64,000 nucleotides of DNA from Amycolatopsis alba DSM 44262 (GTDB taxonomy: Bacteria; Actinomycetota; Actinomycetes; Mycobacteriales; Pseudonocardiaceae): contig NZ_KB913032.1 of NCBI RefSeq assembly GCF_000384215.1, positions 4,047,665-4,111,664 of the forward strand, given 5' to 3'. Both the position numbers and the translations under genes were made by a program. This document shows positions 32,035-39,581 of the stretch, piece after piece. The notes under the pieces are model-generated. The model ran no database searches. It saw nothing but the letters and a program-made list of their open reading frames with translations, and was not told the DNA's origin. Numbering within the stretch: position 1 is the stretch's first letter; each line of letters opens with the position of its first letter.

Positions 32035-32090
32035 TGTCGCGAAAGCCACTTTCGGGACATCAGATGTCGCGAAAGTGGCTTTCGCGACAT
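32035..32090. repeat. Pair of REP-like palindromes
   Basis: Two near-identical palindromes in opposite orientation: 32035-32059 (TGTCGCGAAAG-CCA-CTTTCGGGACA) and 32064-32090 (the same arms with TGG in the centre and perfect symmetry). The arrangement resembles bacterial REP/BIME elements. It lies between convergent genes and may stop transcription or mark the DNA. Confidence 0.8.
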
Positions 32091-32126
32091 CCCTCGACCG
32101 CTCCCCGACCGCCAGGCCCGGCCGCC

Positions 32127-32942
32127 TCAGAACCGGAACCGCAGGATCCGCCCCATCTTCTTGAACGCCGGGATCAGCCCCGCGACCCACAACTGCGCCC
32201 GCAGCGACCCCGAAAGCCGGTCCTTCACCTCGGGCGTCGCGTAATCCGTCGAGTCGAGCTTCGAGACCAGCGTGAGCCCGAGCCGCTCCAGTTCGGAGAT
32301 CTCGTCGATGCCCCAATACAGTGTCGCGTTCGCCTTGCGGACCACGGGATTGAGCTTCTGCAGTTTGATCCCCAGCCTGCTGAACGTGTCGAAGACCATT
32401 TCGCCGCCCTGCGGGAAACGCGCGATCAGCCGCCGCAGCAGTTCCTCGCCCTCGGAAGGCCGCAGGTACATCGTGAGGCCTTCCGCGATCACCAGACCGG
32501 GTTTGTCCGACGGGATCTCGTCGATCCAGCCGAAGTCCGTCACGGAAGTGCCGATCGTCCGGTACCCGTCCCGCGCGGGGTAGATCCGGCCGCGCAGGTC
32601 GACGACCTCGGGATAGTCGACGTCGAACCACCGCACCGACGACGGCGGGTCGAGGCGGTACACGCGGCTGTCCATCCCGCAGCCGAGCTGGACGACGGTC
32701 GCGTCCGGGTGCTCGCGGAGGAACTCCGCCGCCCAGTCGTCCATCGGCTTGGCCCGCAGGGCGACGGTCAGCCCGAGCTGGCCGTCGACGCCGAGCGAAC
32801 CGAAGTCGTAGTCGATCTGCTTGACGGCCTCGTCGGCCGCCTTGTCGCCGAGGACCGGCCGGTCGCTGCGGGCGTCGAGCGCCCGGCCGTACAGCGTGGC
32901 CAGCATCGTCGCCTTCTCTTCGGTGAACCGGACCTTCTCCAC
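32127..32942 (-). CDS. Class I SAM-dependent methyltransferase (LCMT/TcmP-like)
   Basis: 271 residues. The SAM-binding motif is VVQLGCGMDSRVYRL, followed by the acidic loop WFDVDYPEVVDLR, and a later LVIAEGLTMYL motif; this set is typical of the leucine carboxyl methyltransferase-like family that includes TcmP-type O-methyltransferases. The substrate is unknown. GTG 32942 is the likely start. A strong palindrome lies 12 nt upstream, so this gene probably has its own regulated promoter despite lying downstream of a GntR gene on the same strand. Confidence 0.88.
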   Translation of the reverse strand: MEKVRFTEEKATMLATLYGRALDARSDRPVLGDKAADEAVKQIDYDFGSLGVDGQLGLTVALRAKPMDDWAAEFLREHPDATVVQLGCGMDSRVYRLDPPSSVRWFDVDYPEVVDLRGRIYPARDGYRTIGTSVTDFGWIDEIPSDKPGLVIAEGLTMYLRPSEGEELLRRLIARFPQGGEMVFDTFSRLGIKLQKLNPVVRKANATLYWGIDEISELERLGLTLVSKLDSTDYATPEVKDRLSGSLRAQLWVAGLIPAFKKMGRILRFRF

Positions 32943-32954
32943 CGCACACCCCCA

Positions 32955-32977
32955 TCAGAAGTTTCACAAACTTCTGA
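32955..32977. promoter_or_regulatory. 10-bp perfect inverted repeat upstream of the methyltransferase
   Basis: TCAGAAGTTT-CAC-AAACTTCTGA, perfect 10-bp arms with a 3-nt centre, clearly AT-richer than its surroundings and placed just before the GTG start. Symmetry and position suggest an operator for a dimeric repressor. Confidence 0.6.
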
Positions 32978-33019
32978 AAACACTACTCGCGCGCGGGCCT
33001 CCTGGCCATCAAGGAATCG

Positions 33020-33712
33020 TCAATCCCGTGCCGTGTAGTCGTGGACGTAGGTCTTGGCGTCGAGCAGATGCCGCCGGGTGATGTCCCGCGCGGCGGCCGC
33101 GTCCGAACGGCGGATCGCTTCGAGGATCGCGCGATGCTCGTCGACGGCCTTCCGGATCTGCCCTGGGAGCCGCAGCGCGGCCCGCCGCTCCTCGCCGACC
33201 AGTGAGAGCACCGAACGCAGCAGGTCGGTGACGTCGTCGTTGCCCGCGTTGCCCGCGATCACCCGGTGGAATTCCGCGTCGGCCGCGATCACGCGCAGCA
33301 TGTCACCGTCGGCGGCGGCCTGATCCATCTCGTCGACGGTGCCCTCCAGCCGCTCCAGCACCCGCGGCGTGTGCTGGAGCGCGAGCCGCTCGGCCAGGGT
33401 CGGCTCGACGGTGGTCCGCAGGTCGAACAGCTTCTCGACCAGTTGCTCGTGTTCGGAGAACCAGCTTCGGAGCGGCTGTTCGTCGATGTTCTCGCGGACG
33501 TACGTGCCCGAACCCGGCCGCACCTGCACGTAGCCGATGGAGTCCAGCACCCGCAACGCCTGCCGCAGCGAACCGCGGCTGATCCCGAGCTGTTCGCAGA
33601 GCGCCCGTTCGGCAGGCAGTCTCGATCCGGCGGCGAGCCTGCCCGAATCGATCATCGTGCGCAGATGATCGACGGTCGCACTCCACACCTGCTCGCGCTC
33701 GTCGTCGGCCAC
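33020..33712 (-). CDS. GntR/FadR-family transcriptional regulator
   Basis: 230 residues: an N-terminal winged HTH (RLAAGSRLPAERALCEQLGISRGSLRQALRVLDSIGYVQVRPGSGTYV) and an all-helical FCD ligand domain with the D-x3-H metal pattern (ADAEFHRVIA) and later His residues (DEHRAIL, RRHLLDA). FCD regulators usually sense carboxylic acids bound through a metal. GTG 33712 follows GAGGA. It is divergent from the GNAT gene, 66 nt apart, and may control that gene and itself. Confidence 0.9.
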   Translation of the reverse strand: MADDEREQVWSATVDHLRTMIDSGRLAAGSRLPAERALCEQLGISRGSLRQALRVLDSIGYVQVRPGSGTYVRENIDEQPLRSWFSEHEQLVEKLFDLRTTVEPTLAERLALQHTPRVLERLEGTVDEMDQAAADGDMLRVIAADAEFHRVIAGNAGNDDVTDLLRSVLSLVGEERRAALRLPGQIRKAVDEHRAILEAIRRSDAAAARDITRRHLLDAKTYVHDYTARD

Positions 33713-33778
33713 GGACTCATCCTCGCAGGTTCGGCGGAACGCCAGGAAATGTCGGTGGGGGGTGCCATCATCTGACGA

Positions 33779-34414
33779 ATGACTGGGGTGGCAGGACTGA
33801 TCAAGGCATGGGTGCACGGCTGGGCGCTTTCCCGCGGTGTCGGGATCCCGGTGGCCGAACCGGACGGTTACCGGCTCGATGTCGGGCGTCCGGGGCATCG
33901 CGTGAGATATGTACTGGCGGACGCCGGGTCGGTCGAGCGCCGGGCTCGCGCGCTGACGGAGCCCGGCACCTGGCTGAAGGTGAGCGGTTCGCGTGAAGAG
34001 GTGGCGAAGACGGTTCCGCCGAGCTGGGAGGTCGGCCCACCGGAGTACCTGATGAGCGCTCCGCTCGCGGTGCGGCCCGTCATGGCCGCGCCCGAGCCGT
34101 ACCGGGCGGAGCTGGTCGGCGACGGCGTGGTCACCGACGTGGTGGTGCGCGCGCCCGACGGCTCGCGCGCGGCCACCGGCCGGGTCGCGATAGCCGGCGG
34201 GACAGCGGTGATAGATCAGGTCGTGACGGAGCCCGAGCACCAGCGGCGGGGGCTCGGCCGGTTCGTCATGCGCAGGCTGGACGAGGTGGCGGTCGCGGCA
34301 GGGGCGGATCGTGCGGTCCTGGTCGCGACAGAAGAGGGACGGGCGCTGTACCTGACCCTCGGCTGGACGGTGGCCACGGAGATCACGGCGGCCCACCTGC
34401 CGGAGAAGAACTGA
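33779..34414 (+). CDS. GNAT-family N-acetyltransferase
   Basis: 211 residues. The C-terminal GNAT fold has the acetyl-CoA-binding motif A (QVVTEPEHQRRGLGRFVMRRL, R-R-x-G-x-G type) and the YLTLGW motif B segment. The N-terminal 90 residues (WALSRGVGIPVAEPDGYRLDVGRPGHRVRYVL) form an extra domain seen in some actinobacterial GNATs. The acetylated substrate is unknown. Divergent from a GntR regulator. Confidence 0.87.
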   Translation: MTGVAGLIKAWVHGWALSRGVGIPVAEPDGYRLDVGRPGHRVRYVLADAGSVERRARALTEPGTWLKVSGSREEVAKTVPPSWEVGPPEYLMSAPLAVRPVMAAPEPYRAELVGDGVVTDVVVRAPDGSRAATGRVAIAGGTAVIDQVVTEPEHQRRGLGRFVMRRLDEVAVAAGADRAVLVATEEGRALYLTLGWTVATEITAAHLPEKN

Positions 34415-34529
34415 CCGGCCTCGTCCGTGCCGTCCGGTGCGTCACGAATCATCGCCTCGGGCCGAACAAGACATAACGGACCTGCTGATTGTTCGACTAG
34501 ACACATCCAGAGCGCGAAAGGAGGTAACG

Positions 34530-34550
34530 GTGCTTAGGGTGCGCAAGTGA
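34530..34550 (+). CDS. Possible six-codon leader ORF before the TSUP gene
   Basis: GTG at 34530 lies 4 nt after a near-perfect Shine-Dalgarno (AGGAGGT, 34519-34525) and reads M-L-R-V-R-K-stop. The stop is 7 nt before the ATG of the TSUP exporter, whose own start has no good ribosome-binding site. This arrangement suits translational coupling or attenuation, but so short an ORF could arise by chance. Confidence 0.35.
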   Translation: MLRVRK

Positions 34551-34557
34551 GCGCTTT

Positions 34558-35319
34558 ATGACGTGGTGGCACGCGGTAGTGATCTTCATCGCGGGGCTCT
34601 GGGCGGGCACCATCAACACGGTCGTCGGCTCGGGCACGCTGGTGACCTTCCCGGTCCTGGTCGCGCTCGGCTACTCGCCGCTGACGGCGACGACGTCCAA
34701 CGCGATCGGCCTCGCCCCCGGCACGGTCAGCGGGGCGATCGGCTATCGCGACGAGCTGAAGGGCTACTGGCCCCAGGTCGCCAAGCTCGCCGTGGCGTCG
34801 TTCTTCGGCGCGATCTGCGGGACGATCCTGCTGCTCTCGCTGCCGAAGGACGCCTTCGAGACGATCGTGCCCGCGCTGGTCGGGCTCGCGGTGGTGCTCG
34901 TGATCGTCCAGCCGCGGGTGGCCGCCTGGGTCGCGAAGCGCCGCGAGGAGAACGGGAAGGTCCACAAGATCGGGCCGCTCCTGCTGTTCCTGATCTTCCT
35001 GATCGGCATCTACGGCGGATACTTCACGGCCGCGCAGGGCGTGATGATGGTGGCCGTGATGGGCATGCTGATGTCCGAGTCGCTGCAGCGCCTCAACGGC
35101 GTCAAGAACGCGCTTTCCGCTGTCGTGAACATCGTCGCCGGCGCGATCTACGCCTTCATCGCGCCGGTCAGCTGGCCCGTGGTCGGCCTGCTCGCGGTCG
35201 GATCGGTGATCGGCGGACAGATCGGCGCGAAGATCGGCCGCAAGCTCCCGCCGAAGGTGTTGCGCGGCGTGATCGTCGTGGTCGGCCTCGCCGCGATGGT
35301 GCAACTGCTCCTCAAATAG
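34558..35319 (+). CDS. TSUP-family (TauE/SafE) membrane exporter
   Basis: 253 residues with eight hydrophobic segments in two homologous halves. TSUP landmarks are present: VGSGTLVTFPVLVALGYSPLTATTSNAIGLAPGTVSGAIGYR in the first half (split by loops) and YGGYFTAAQGVMMVAVMG with KNALSAVVNIVAGA in the second. The family transports sulfite, sulfoacetate, taurine-derived or other organosulfur anions. No sulfur-metabolism gene is adjacent, so the substrate is open. ATG 34558 follows a candidate leader ORF. A perfect hairpin terminator follows. Confidence 0.9.
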   Translation: MTWWHAVVIFIAGLWAGTINTVVGSGTLVTFPVLVALGYSPLTATTSNAIGLAPGTVSGAIGYRDELKGYWPQVAKLAVASFFGAICGTILLLSLPKDAFETIVPALVGLAVVLVIVQPRVAAWVAKRREENGKVHKIGPLLLFLIFLIGIYGGYFTAAQGVMMVAVMGMLMSESLQRLNGVKNALSAVVNIVAGAIYAFIAPVSWPVVGLLAVGSVIGGQIGAKIGRKLPPKVLRGVIVVVGLAAMVQLLLK

Positions 35320-35321
35320 AA

Positions 35322-35349
35322 ACGGCCCGCACCACGAAGGGCGGGCCGT
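35322..35349. terminator. Bidirectional hairpin terminator
   Basis: ACGGCCCGC (35322-35330) pairs perfectly with GCGGGCCGT (35341-35349) around a 10-nt loop, between the convergent TSUP and aminotransferase genes. No T-tract follows on the plus strand. Confidence 0.75.
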
Positions 35350-35361
35350 CTGGAAGCGTTG

Positions 35362-36417
35362 TCAGCGCGGGAAGTCTCCGGCTGCCTCAAGGAAGAGGGC
35401 GTTCTCCTCGGGCGTCCCGATGGTCACTCGCGCGCCTTCGCCCGCGAAGGGGCGCACGATCAGCTTGCGCTCCAGCGCGTGCTCCGCGAACGCCGTCGTC
35501 CGCTCGCCCAGCGGCAGCCAGACGAAGTTCGCCTGCGTCTCCGGGACCTCGTAACCCTGGGCCACCAGGGCATCCCGCACGCGGGTCCGCTCCGAGATGA
35601 TCTCCTTGCAGCGTTCCAGCAGTTCGTCGGCCGCGTCGAGGGAGGCGATGGCCGCCGCCTGGGCGATCAGGTTCACCGAGAACGCGACGTACACCTGCTT
35701 CAGCGCGACGGTGATCGCTTCCGGCGCCACCGCGTAACCCACGCGAAGACCGGCGAGGCCGTACGCCTTCGAGAACGTCCGCAGCACCGCGACGTTGTCC
35801 CTGCCGCGCGCCAGTTCGACGCCGTCGGGCACCTCGACGTCGGTCACGAACTCCTTGTACGCCTCGTCGAGCACGACGAGCACGTCCGAGGGCACCGCGT
35901 CGAGGAAGCGTTCCAGCTCCGCGCGCCGCAGGGCGGTCCCGGTCGGGTTGTTGGGGTTGCACACGAAGACCAGCCGCGTCTTCGGCGTGATCGCGGCGAG
36001 CATCGCGTCGAGATCCAACCCATGCTCGACCGTCAGCGGCACCTTCACGCTGACGGCGTTCGCCACCTGCGTGACGATCGGGTACGCCTCGAACGAACGC
36101 CACGGGAAGATGACCTCGTCACCGGGGCCGCACAGCGCCTGGATCATCTGCTGGCAAAGGGAAACCGAACCGCAGCCGACGGCGATCCGCTCGACGGGCT
36201 CGTTCAGTTCGCGGGCGAGCCGCTCGACGAGCGCGGACGCCGTGATGTCCGGGTACCGGTTGATGCCCTGCGCGGTCTCGGCTATGGCCTGCGCCACACT
36301 CGGCAGCGGTCCACCGGGGACCTCGTTGCTCGCCAGCTTGATCGCACCCTGGATTGTCCGGCCAGGGACGTACTTCGGCAACGATTCGAGATCCGCACGC
36401 GGCGAAACAGGGGACAT
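35362..36417 (-). CDS. pat: Aromatic/histidinol-phosphate aminotransferase (Pat/HisC2 type)
   Basis: 351 residues. PLP-dependent fold type I aminotransferase: the Schiff-base lysine is in [16 protein letters not shown], substrate and PLP contacts in NPNNPTGT and DEAYKEF, and the C-terminal Arg in [13 protein letters not shown]. The sequence closely follows the mycobacterial HisC2/Pat pattern ([38 protein letters not shown]), whose members transaminate phenylpyruvate or 4-hydroxyphenylpyruvate. It is not in a his operon, which supports Pat over HisC. ATG 36417 was preferred over a longer N-terminus. Confidence 0.9.
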   Translation of the reverse strand: MSPVSPRADLESLPKYVPGRTIQGAIKLASNEVPGGPLPSVAQAIAETAQGINRYPDITASALVERLARELNEPVERIAVGCGSVSLCQQMIQALCGPGDEVIFPWRSFEAYPIVTQVANAVSVKVPLTVEHGLDLDAMLAAITPKTRLVFVCNPNNPTGTALRRAELERFLDAVPSDVLVVLDEAYKEFVTDVEVPDGVELARGRDNVAVLRTFSKAYGLAGLRVGYAVAPEAITVALKQVYVAFSVNLIAQAAAIASLDAADELLERCKEIISERTRVRDALVAQGYEVPETQANFVWLPLGERTTAFAEHALERKLIVRPFAGEGARVTIGTPEENALFLEAAGDFPR

Positions 36418-36514
36418 CTTCGGCGCTCCTACGTCGGGGGGACGGTTTCGACACCGTATCCTCCCGCGCTGCGGCAAGCTCCGAATATTTACCTAAGAGT
36501 GGTCTGATGGAGGA

Positions 36515-37147
36515 ATGACCCTGACGACCACGGTGGAACACCAGCATGCCGACGGCCACACGCTGCGCCTGACCTTCGCCGAACCGGATGGCGTCGTCCG
36601 AGGCGGGCTCGTGGTGCTGCATGAGGAGACCGAAGAGGTCGAAGAGGGTCTGAGCCTGCTCCTGGCCGGGCTCGCCGGCGAAGGCTGGCTCACCGTCACC
36701 CCGCATCTCGACCGCGACAACCTCACGCAGCAGGACCTGCTCGAAGCCACCGACGCGACGCTCGCCTGGCTCGCCGAACGCGGTGTCCAGGCGGATCTCG
36801 TCGGTGTCGTCGGTTTCGACCTCGGCGGGACGGCCGCGCTGGTCGTGGCGTCGAACCGCAGGCTGGGCGCGGCGGTCAGCGTCGGCGGGCAGGGTGTCAC
36901 CGGGCTGCCGGTCCTCGTCGAGATCGCGGGACGGCTCACCAGTCCGTGGCTCGGCATGTACGGCGACGCGGGCGACGAGGAGGGTGGCGCCGAGGTCGAA
37001 CAGCTGCGTGACGCGGCGGCGACGGCGAGCGTCGCGACGAACGTCGTCCACTACCCAGGCGCCAACCACCGCTTCGACGCGGACCCGGACGCCGCCGCGG
37101 AGGCCTGGCAGCGCACGTTGAATTGGTTCGACGCCCACCTGCGCTGA
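36515..37147 (+). CDS. Dienelactone-hydrolase-like alpha/beta hydrolase with altered nucleophile
   Basis: 210 residues. The DLH-family layout is clear: VVLHEETEE near the start, LAGEGWLTVTPHL, GVVGFDLGG at the nucleophile elbow, and a C-terminal catalytic His in YPGANHRFD. The elbow, normally GFCxGG, carries Asp (D104 by count) where the catalytic Cys should be, so dienelactone hydrolase activity is unlikely. It may be a haloalkane-type Asp nucleophile, an inactive paralogue or a binding protein. Divergent from pat; the GGAGGA ribosome-binding site is good. Confidence 0.82.
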   Translation: MTLTTTVEHQHADGHTLRLTFAEPDGVVRGGLVVLHEETEEVEEGLSLLLAGLAGEGWLTVTPHLDRDNLTQQDLLEATDATLAWLAERGVQADLVGVVGFDLGGTAALVVASNRRLGAAVSVGGQGVTGLPVLVEIAGRLTSPWLGMYGDAGDEEGGAEVEQLRDAAATASVATNVVHYPGANHRFDADPDAAAEAWQRTLNWFDAHLR

Positions 37148-37194
37148 CTCCATTCGCGCTAACATCTCCCTTGAATGTGACAGGGGAGGGTCAA

Positions 37195-37674
37195 ATGGCA
37201 CAGCCACCCAAGGTTCCCGCGACACCACAAGCCGCATTCGGAGCGTCGGCTCCGGCCTTGGCACCCGTGGCGGGCCAGATCCGGGACACCAAGACCGCTG
37301 CCAAGAAGGGGACCGTCAAGGTCACCGAGGACGCCGCCAAGAAGCTCGTCGACGCGCTGCTCAAAGCGCGTCACGAGCTGAACGCGCTGATCAAGGACTC
37401 GACCGAGTTCAAAGCACCCCTGAAACTGGGCGACAACTTCGTCGGGCACACGATGAGCGAACGCTTCCAGGGCGCCGCGACCGAGGGGACCGAAGGCGCC
37501 GTGCCCGTCCTCGAGGACTTCGCCGTGGTGCTCAAGGACTTCCAGCTCACCGTGATGGCGGCGCGGAAGATGTACGTCGCCGCGGACGAGGAAGGCCAGG
37601 AGCAGCTGCAACGGGTCGCCCGCCGGTTCGACATGGAGGACATCGTCGAGCACGAGCGGAAGGACGAGCACTGA
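37195..37674 (+). CDS. WXG100-like helical ESX protein
   Basis: 159 residues. After a Pro/Ala-rich N-terminus (1-30) the protein is helical and rich in Lys/Glu/Ala. No WXG is obvious. MYVAADEEGQEQ near the C-terminus fits the YxxxD/E type VII export signal. ATG 37195 has a strong GGGGAGGG ribosome-binding site and is the first gene of a three-gene coupled module (TGATG overlap with the next). It is the likely helical partner of the PPE-like protein that follows. Confidence 0.75.
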   Translation: MAQPPKVPATPQAAFGASAPALAPVAGQIRDTKTAAKKGTVKVTEDAAKKLVDALLKARHELNALIKDSTEFKAPLKLGDNFVGHTMSERFQGAATEGTEGAVPVLEDFAVVLKDFQLTVMAARKMYVAADEEGQEQLQRVARRFDMEDIVEHERKDEH

Positions 37675-38801
37675 TGCGCATCCTGCCCTCGCCGTGGCCG
37701 CCGCCGGAGCCCGAGCCCGGCCCCGATCACCTCGGCGCCGACATCGACTGGATGAGCTACTCGCACCGCGAGCTCTACGAAATGGTCCACAACGAGCTGG
37801 ACCTGGCGAGCGCGGAAGCCGTCGCCGCGCAGTGGGCGAAGATCAGCGCGTTCCTCGACCGGGTCGGCACCGAACTCAGGGCGGCCATCGTCGCCACCGC
37901 CGACGGCTGGACGGGCGAAGGCGCGGACAGGGCCCGTGACGCCGCGATCAAACTCGTCGACTGGGCAGGCGAGACAGGCTGGCGCGCGGAGAACGTCGCG
38001 AACTGCGTGCGCCGTCAGGCGGACCTCGCCGAGACAGCCCGGCGCACGATGCCCGAGCCACCGGGGACCGCCCCGCGGCCCAAGGTGCCGGAGCCGCCGA
38101 GACGCCGTCCGATCCCGGTCTCCGATTCGACGCAGGCCATGTCGGCCGCGTCGCCGTCGAAATCCGGCTTCGCCGAGGCCGGGCGGATCGTCGCCGAACC
38201 CACTGACGAGAGCTCGCAGGACCTGCACCGTCAGGCCGCCGACGTGATGACACGGATGCAGCGCAACTCCGGCGAGGTCTACGAGAGCGTCCCTCGCTTC
38301 ACCTCGTACGGCAAGCAGCCGCAGCTCCTCAAGACACCCGAAGAGCCGGAACCGAAACCCAAGCCGGAACCGGTGCCGGTGCCGGTCCCGCCGCCGGACG
38401 ACTCGACGCACCGCAGCGCCACCGACGATGCCGCTCCGATCCAGGTGCGGGAGCCGGTCGAGGCACCACGCTCGCCCGGTGCGAGCAGCGGCGCCTACGT
38501 CCCGCCGCCGCCCGGCACCTCCGGCGGAACCCAGGAGCAGCTCGGACAGGGCAACCGATCCGGCGTCGGCGGCTTCGGGCCATCGGGACAACCAGGTCAG
38601 GTCGCCGGGACACGGGCTGCGGCCGCGGGCATGGGCGGTTTCGGCGGGATGCCGATGGGGATGGCGGGTGCACAAGGGCGGCAAGGCGAGGAAGACCAGC
38701 ACAAGGCGCCCGGCTACCTCGTCGAGGACTCCGACATCTGGGGGCTCAGCGGACAGGTGACGCCGCCGGTCATCGGCGAAGACCCGAGGGGAGGCCGCTG
38801 A
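37674..38801 (+). CDS. PPE-like ESX substrate with proline-rich tail
   Basis: 375 residues. Residues 1-130 are helical, with a WXG-type turn (DGWTGEGADRARDAAIKLVDWAGETGW). Then comes a Pro/Glu/Lys-rich disordered region (PEEPEPKPKPEPVPVP) and a Gly/Met-rich stretch. The tail HKAPGYLVEDSD...TPPVIGED matches the end of the PPE-like protein at 19337-21346, including a YxxxD (YLVED) export signal. Coupled by TGATG overlaps to both neighbours. Confidence 0.8.
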   Translation: MRILPSPWPPPEPEPGPDHLGADIDWMSYSHRELYEMVHNELDLASAEAVAAQWAKISAFLDRVGTELRAAIVATADGWTGEGADRARDAAIKLVDWAGETGWRAENVANCVRRQADLAETARRTMPEPPGTAPRPKVPEPPRRRPIPVSDSTQAMSAASPSKSGFAEAGRIVAEPTDESSQDLHRQAADVMTRMQRNSGEVYESVPRFTSYGKQPQLLKTPEEPEPKPKPEPVPVPVPPPDDSTHRSATDDAAPIQVREPVEAPRSPGASSGAYVPPPPGTSGGTQEQLGQGNRSGVGGFGPSGQPGQVAGTRAAAAGMGGFGGMPMGMAGAQGRQGEEDQHKAPGYLVEDSDIWGLSGQVTPPVIGEDPRGGR

Positions 38802-39562
38802 TGGACTGGATCCGGTTGCACATCGGCGAGCTGTTCCTGCTCTGGTCGGCGCACGGCCGCGACGAACTGCCCGCGGTGCTGGAGATCCCGCACGCCGGGC
38901 GGACGCCGGAGTTCCGGGCGGAACTGGTGGCCACGGCGAGCCGCACGCTGGCGGAACGCGGCCTCGGCACGGTGGAGGCGCCCGCGCCTGGGCTGGTGGG
39001 GCTGCTGCACACCCTCGCGAACAGCGAACTGACGCTGGACCTGCGGCTCGACGGCGACCCGGCGTACCGGGCCGTCGGCTGCGTGTCCGATCGCGGCGCC
39101 GTCGCGATCGGTGTCTCGGGCACCGATGTCGAGTTGTCGGCACTGCGGGAACCGCTCGTCGCCGCGACCCTGCTGCAGGCGTTGCCGCCGTGCGAGCAGG
39201 GGCGGGGCCTGTCGGTCAACCTGCGCGTCGACGACTACACGGCCGCGTGCGAGGCGGGGGAGAGCGGCGGACAGCCGGCGTTCTCCGACGTCCTGCGCGA
39301 CGCCGGGCTGCGGGAACCCGAGGTCATCGTGATGGTGCGGATCGCGACCCAGCGGATCGGCAGCGGTCGGCTCGGCGCGACCAGGAAGTCGTGGGAGGGC
39401 CGCTGGGTGCGCGGAGAGGGTACGTTGACCTGGGTCGACACCCCCGACGGCCGCTACGGTCTCCGCCGCGACCGAGGCTGGCTGACCATCACCCCGCTCG
39501 ACGCGGGCCGTCTCAAGACGATGGCGTACGAGCTGTTCACGGGGGCTCGCCAAGTAGGTTAA
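38801..39562 (+). CDS. EspG-family ESX chaperone
   Basis: 253 residues, the EspG length and pattern: IRLHIGELFLLWSAHGRDELPAVLEIPHAGRT at the N-terminus, PGLVGLLHTLANSELTLDLRL in the middle, and a WEGRWVRGEGTLTWVDTPDGRYGLRRDRGWLTITPLD strand pair at the end (segments of a longer stretch). It should hold the preceding PPE-like protein soluble for type VII export. In the order helical partner, PPE, EspG, this module mirrors the inputs of the first ESX cluster but lacks a toxin. Confidence 0.82.
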   Translation: MDWIRLHIGELFLLWSAHGRDELPAVLEIPHAGRTPEFRAELVATASRTLAERGLGTVEAPAPGLVGLLHTLANSELTLDLRLDGDPAYRAVGCVSDRGAVAIGVSGTDVELSALREPLVAATLLQALPPCEQGRGLSVNLRVDDYTAACEAGESGGQPAFSDVLRDAGLREPEVIVMVRIATQRIGSGRLGATRKSWEGRWVRGEGTLTWVDTPDGRYGLRRDRGWLTITPLDAGRLKTMAYELFTGARQVG

Positions 39563-39573
39563 CGAAGGTTAAC
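39557..39573. promoter_or_regulatory. Repeated GGTTAAC boxes before acetoacetate-CoA ligase
   Basis: GGTTAAC-GAA-GGTTAAC: two identical 7-mers 10 bp apart, each containing the palindrome GTTAAC, overlapping the EspG stop and ending 8 nt before the ligase GTG. A candidate operator; the binding protein is unknown. Confidence 0.45.
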
Positions 39574-39581
39574 ATCGCGGG

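Noticed and set aside
32768..33081. Short frames across the methyltransferase/GntR gap
   Set aside because: They cut across the operator-like palindrome and the starts of well-supported genes, with no motif support.
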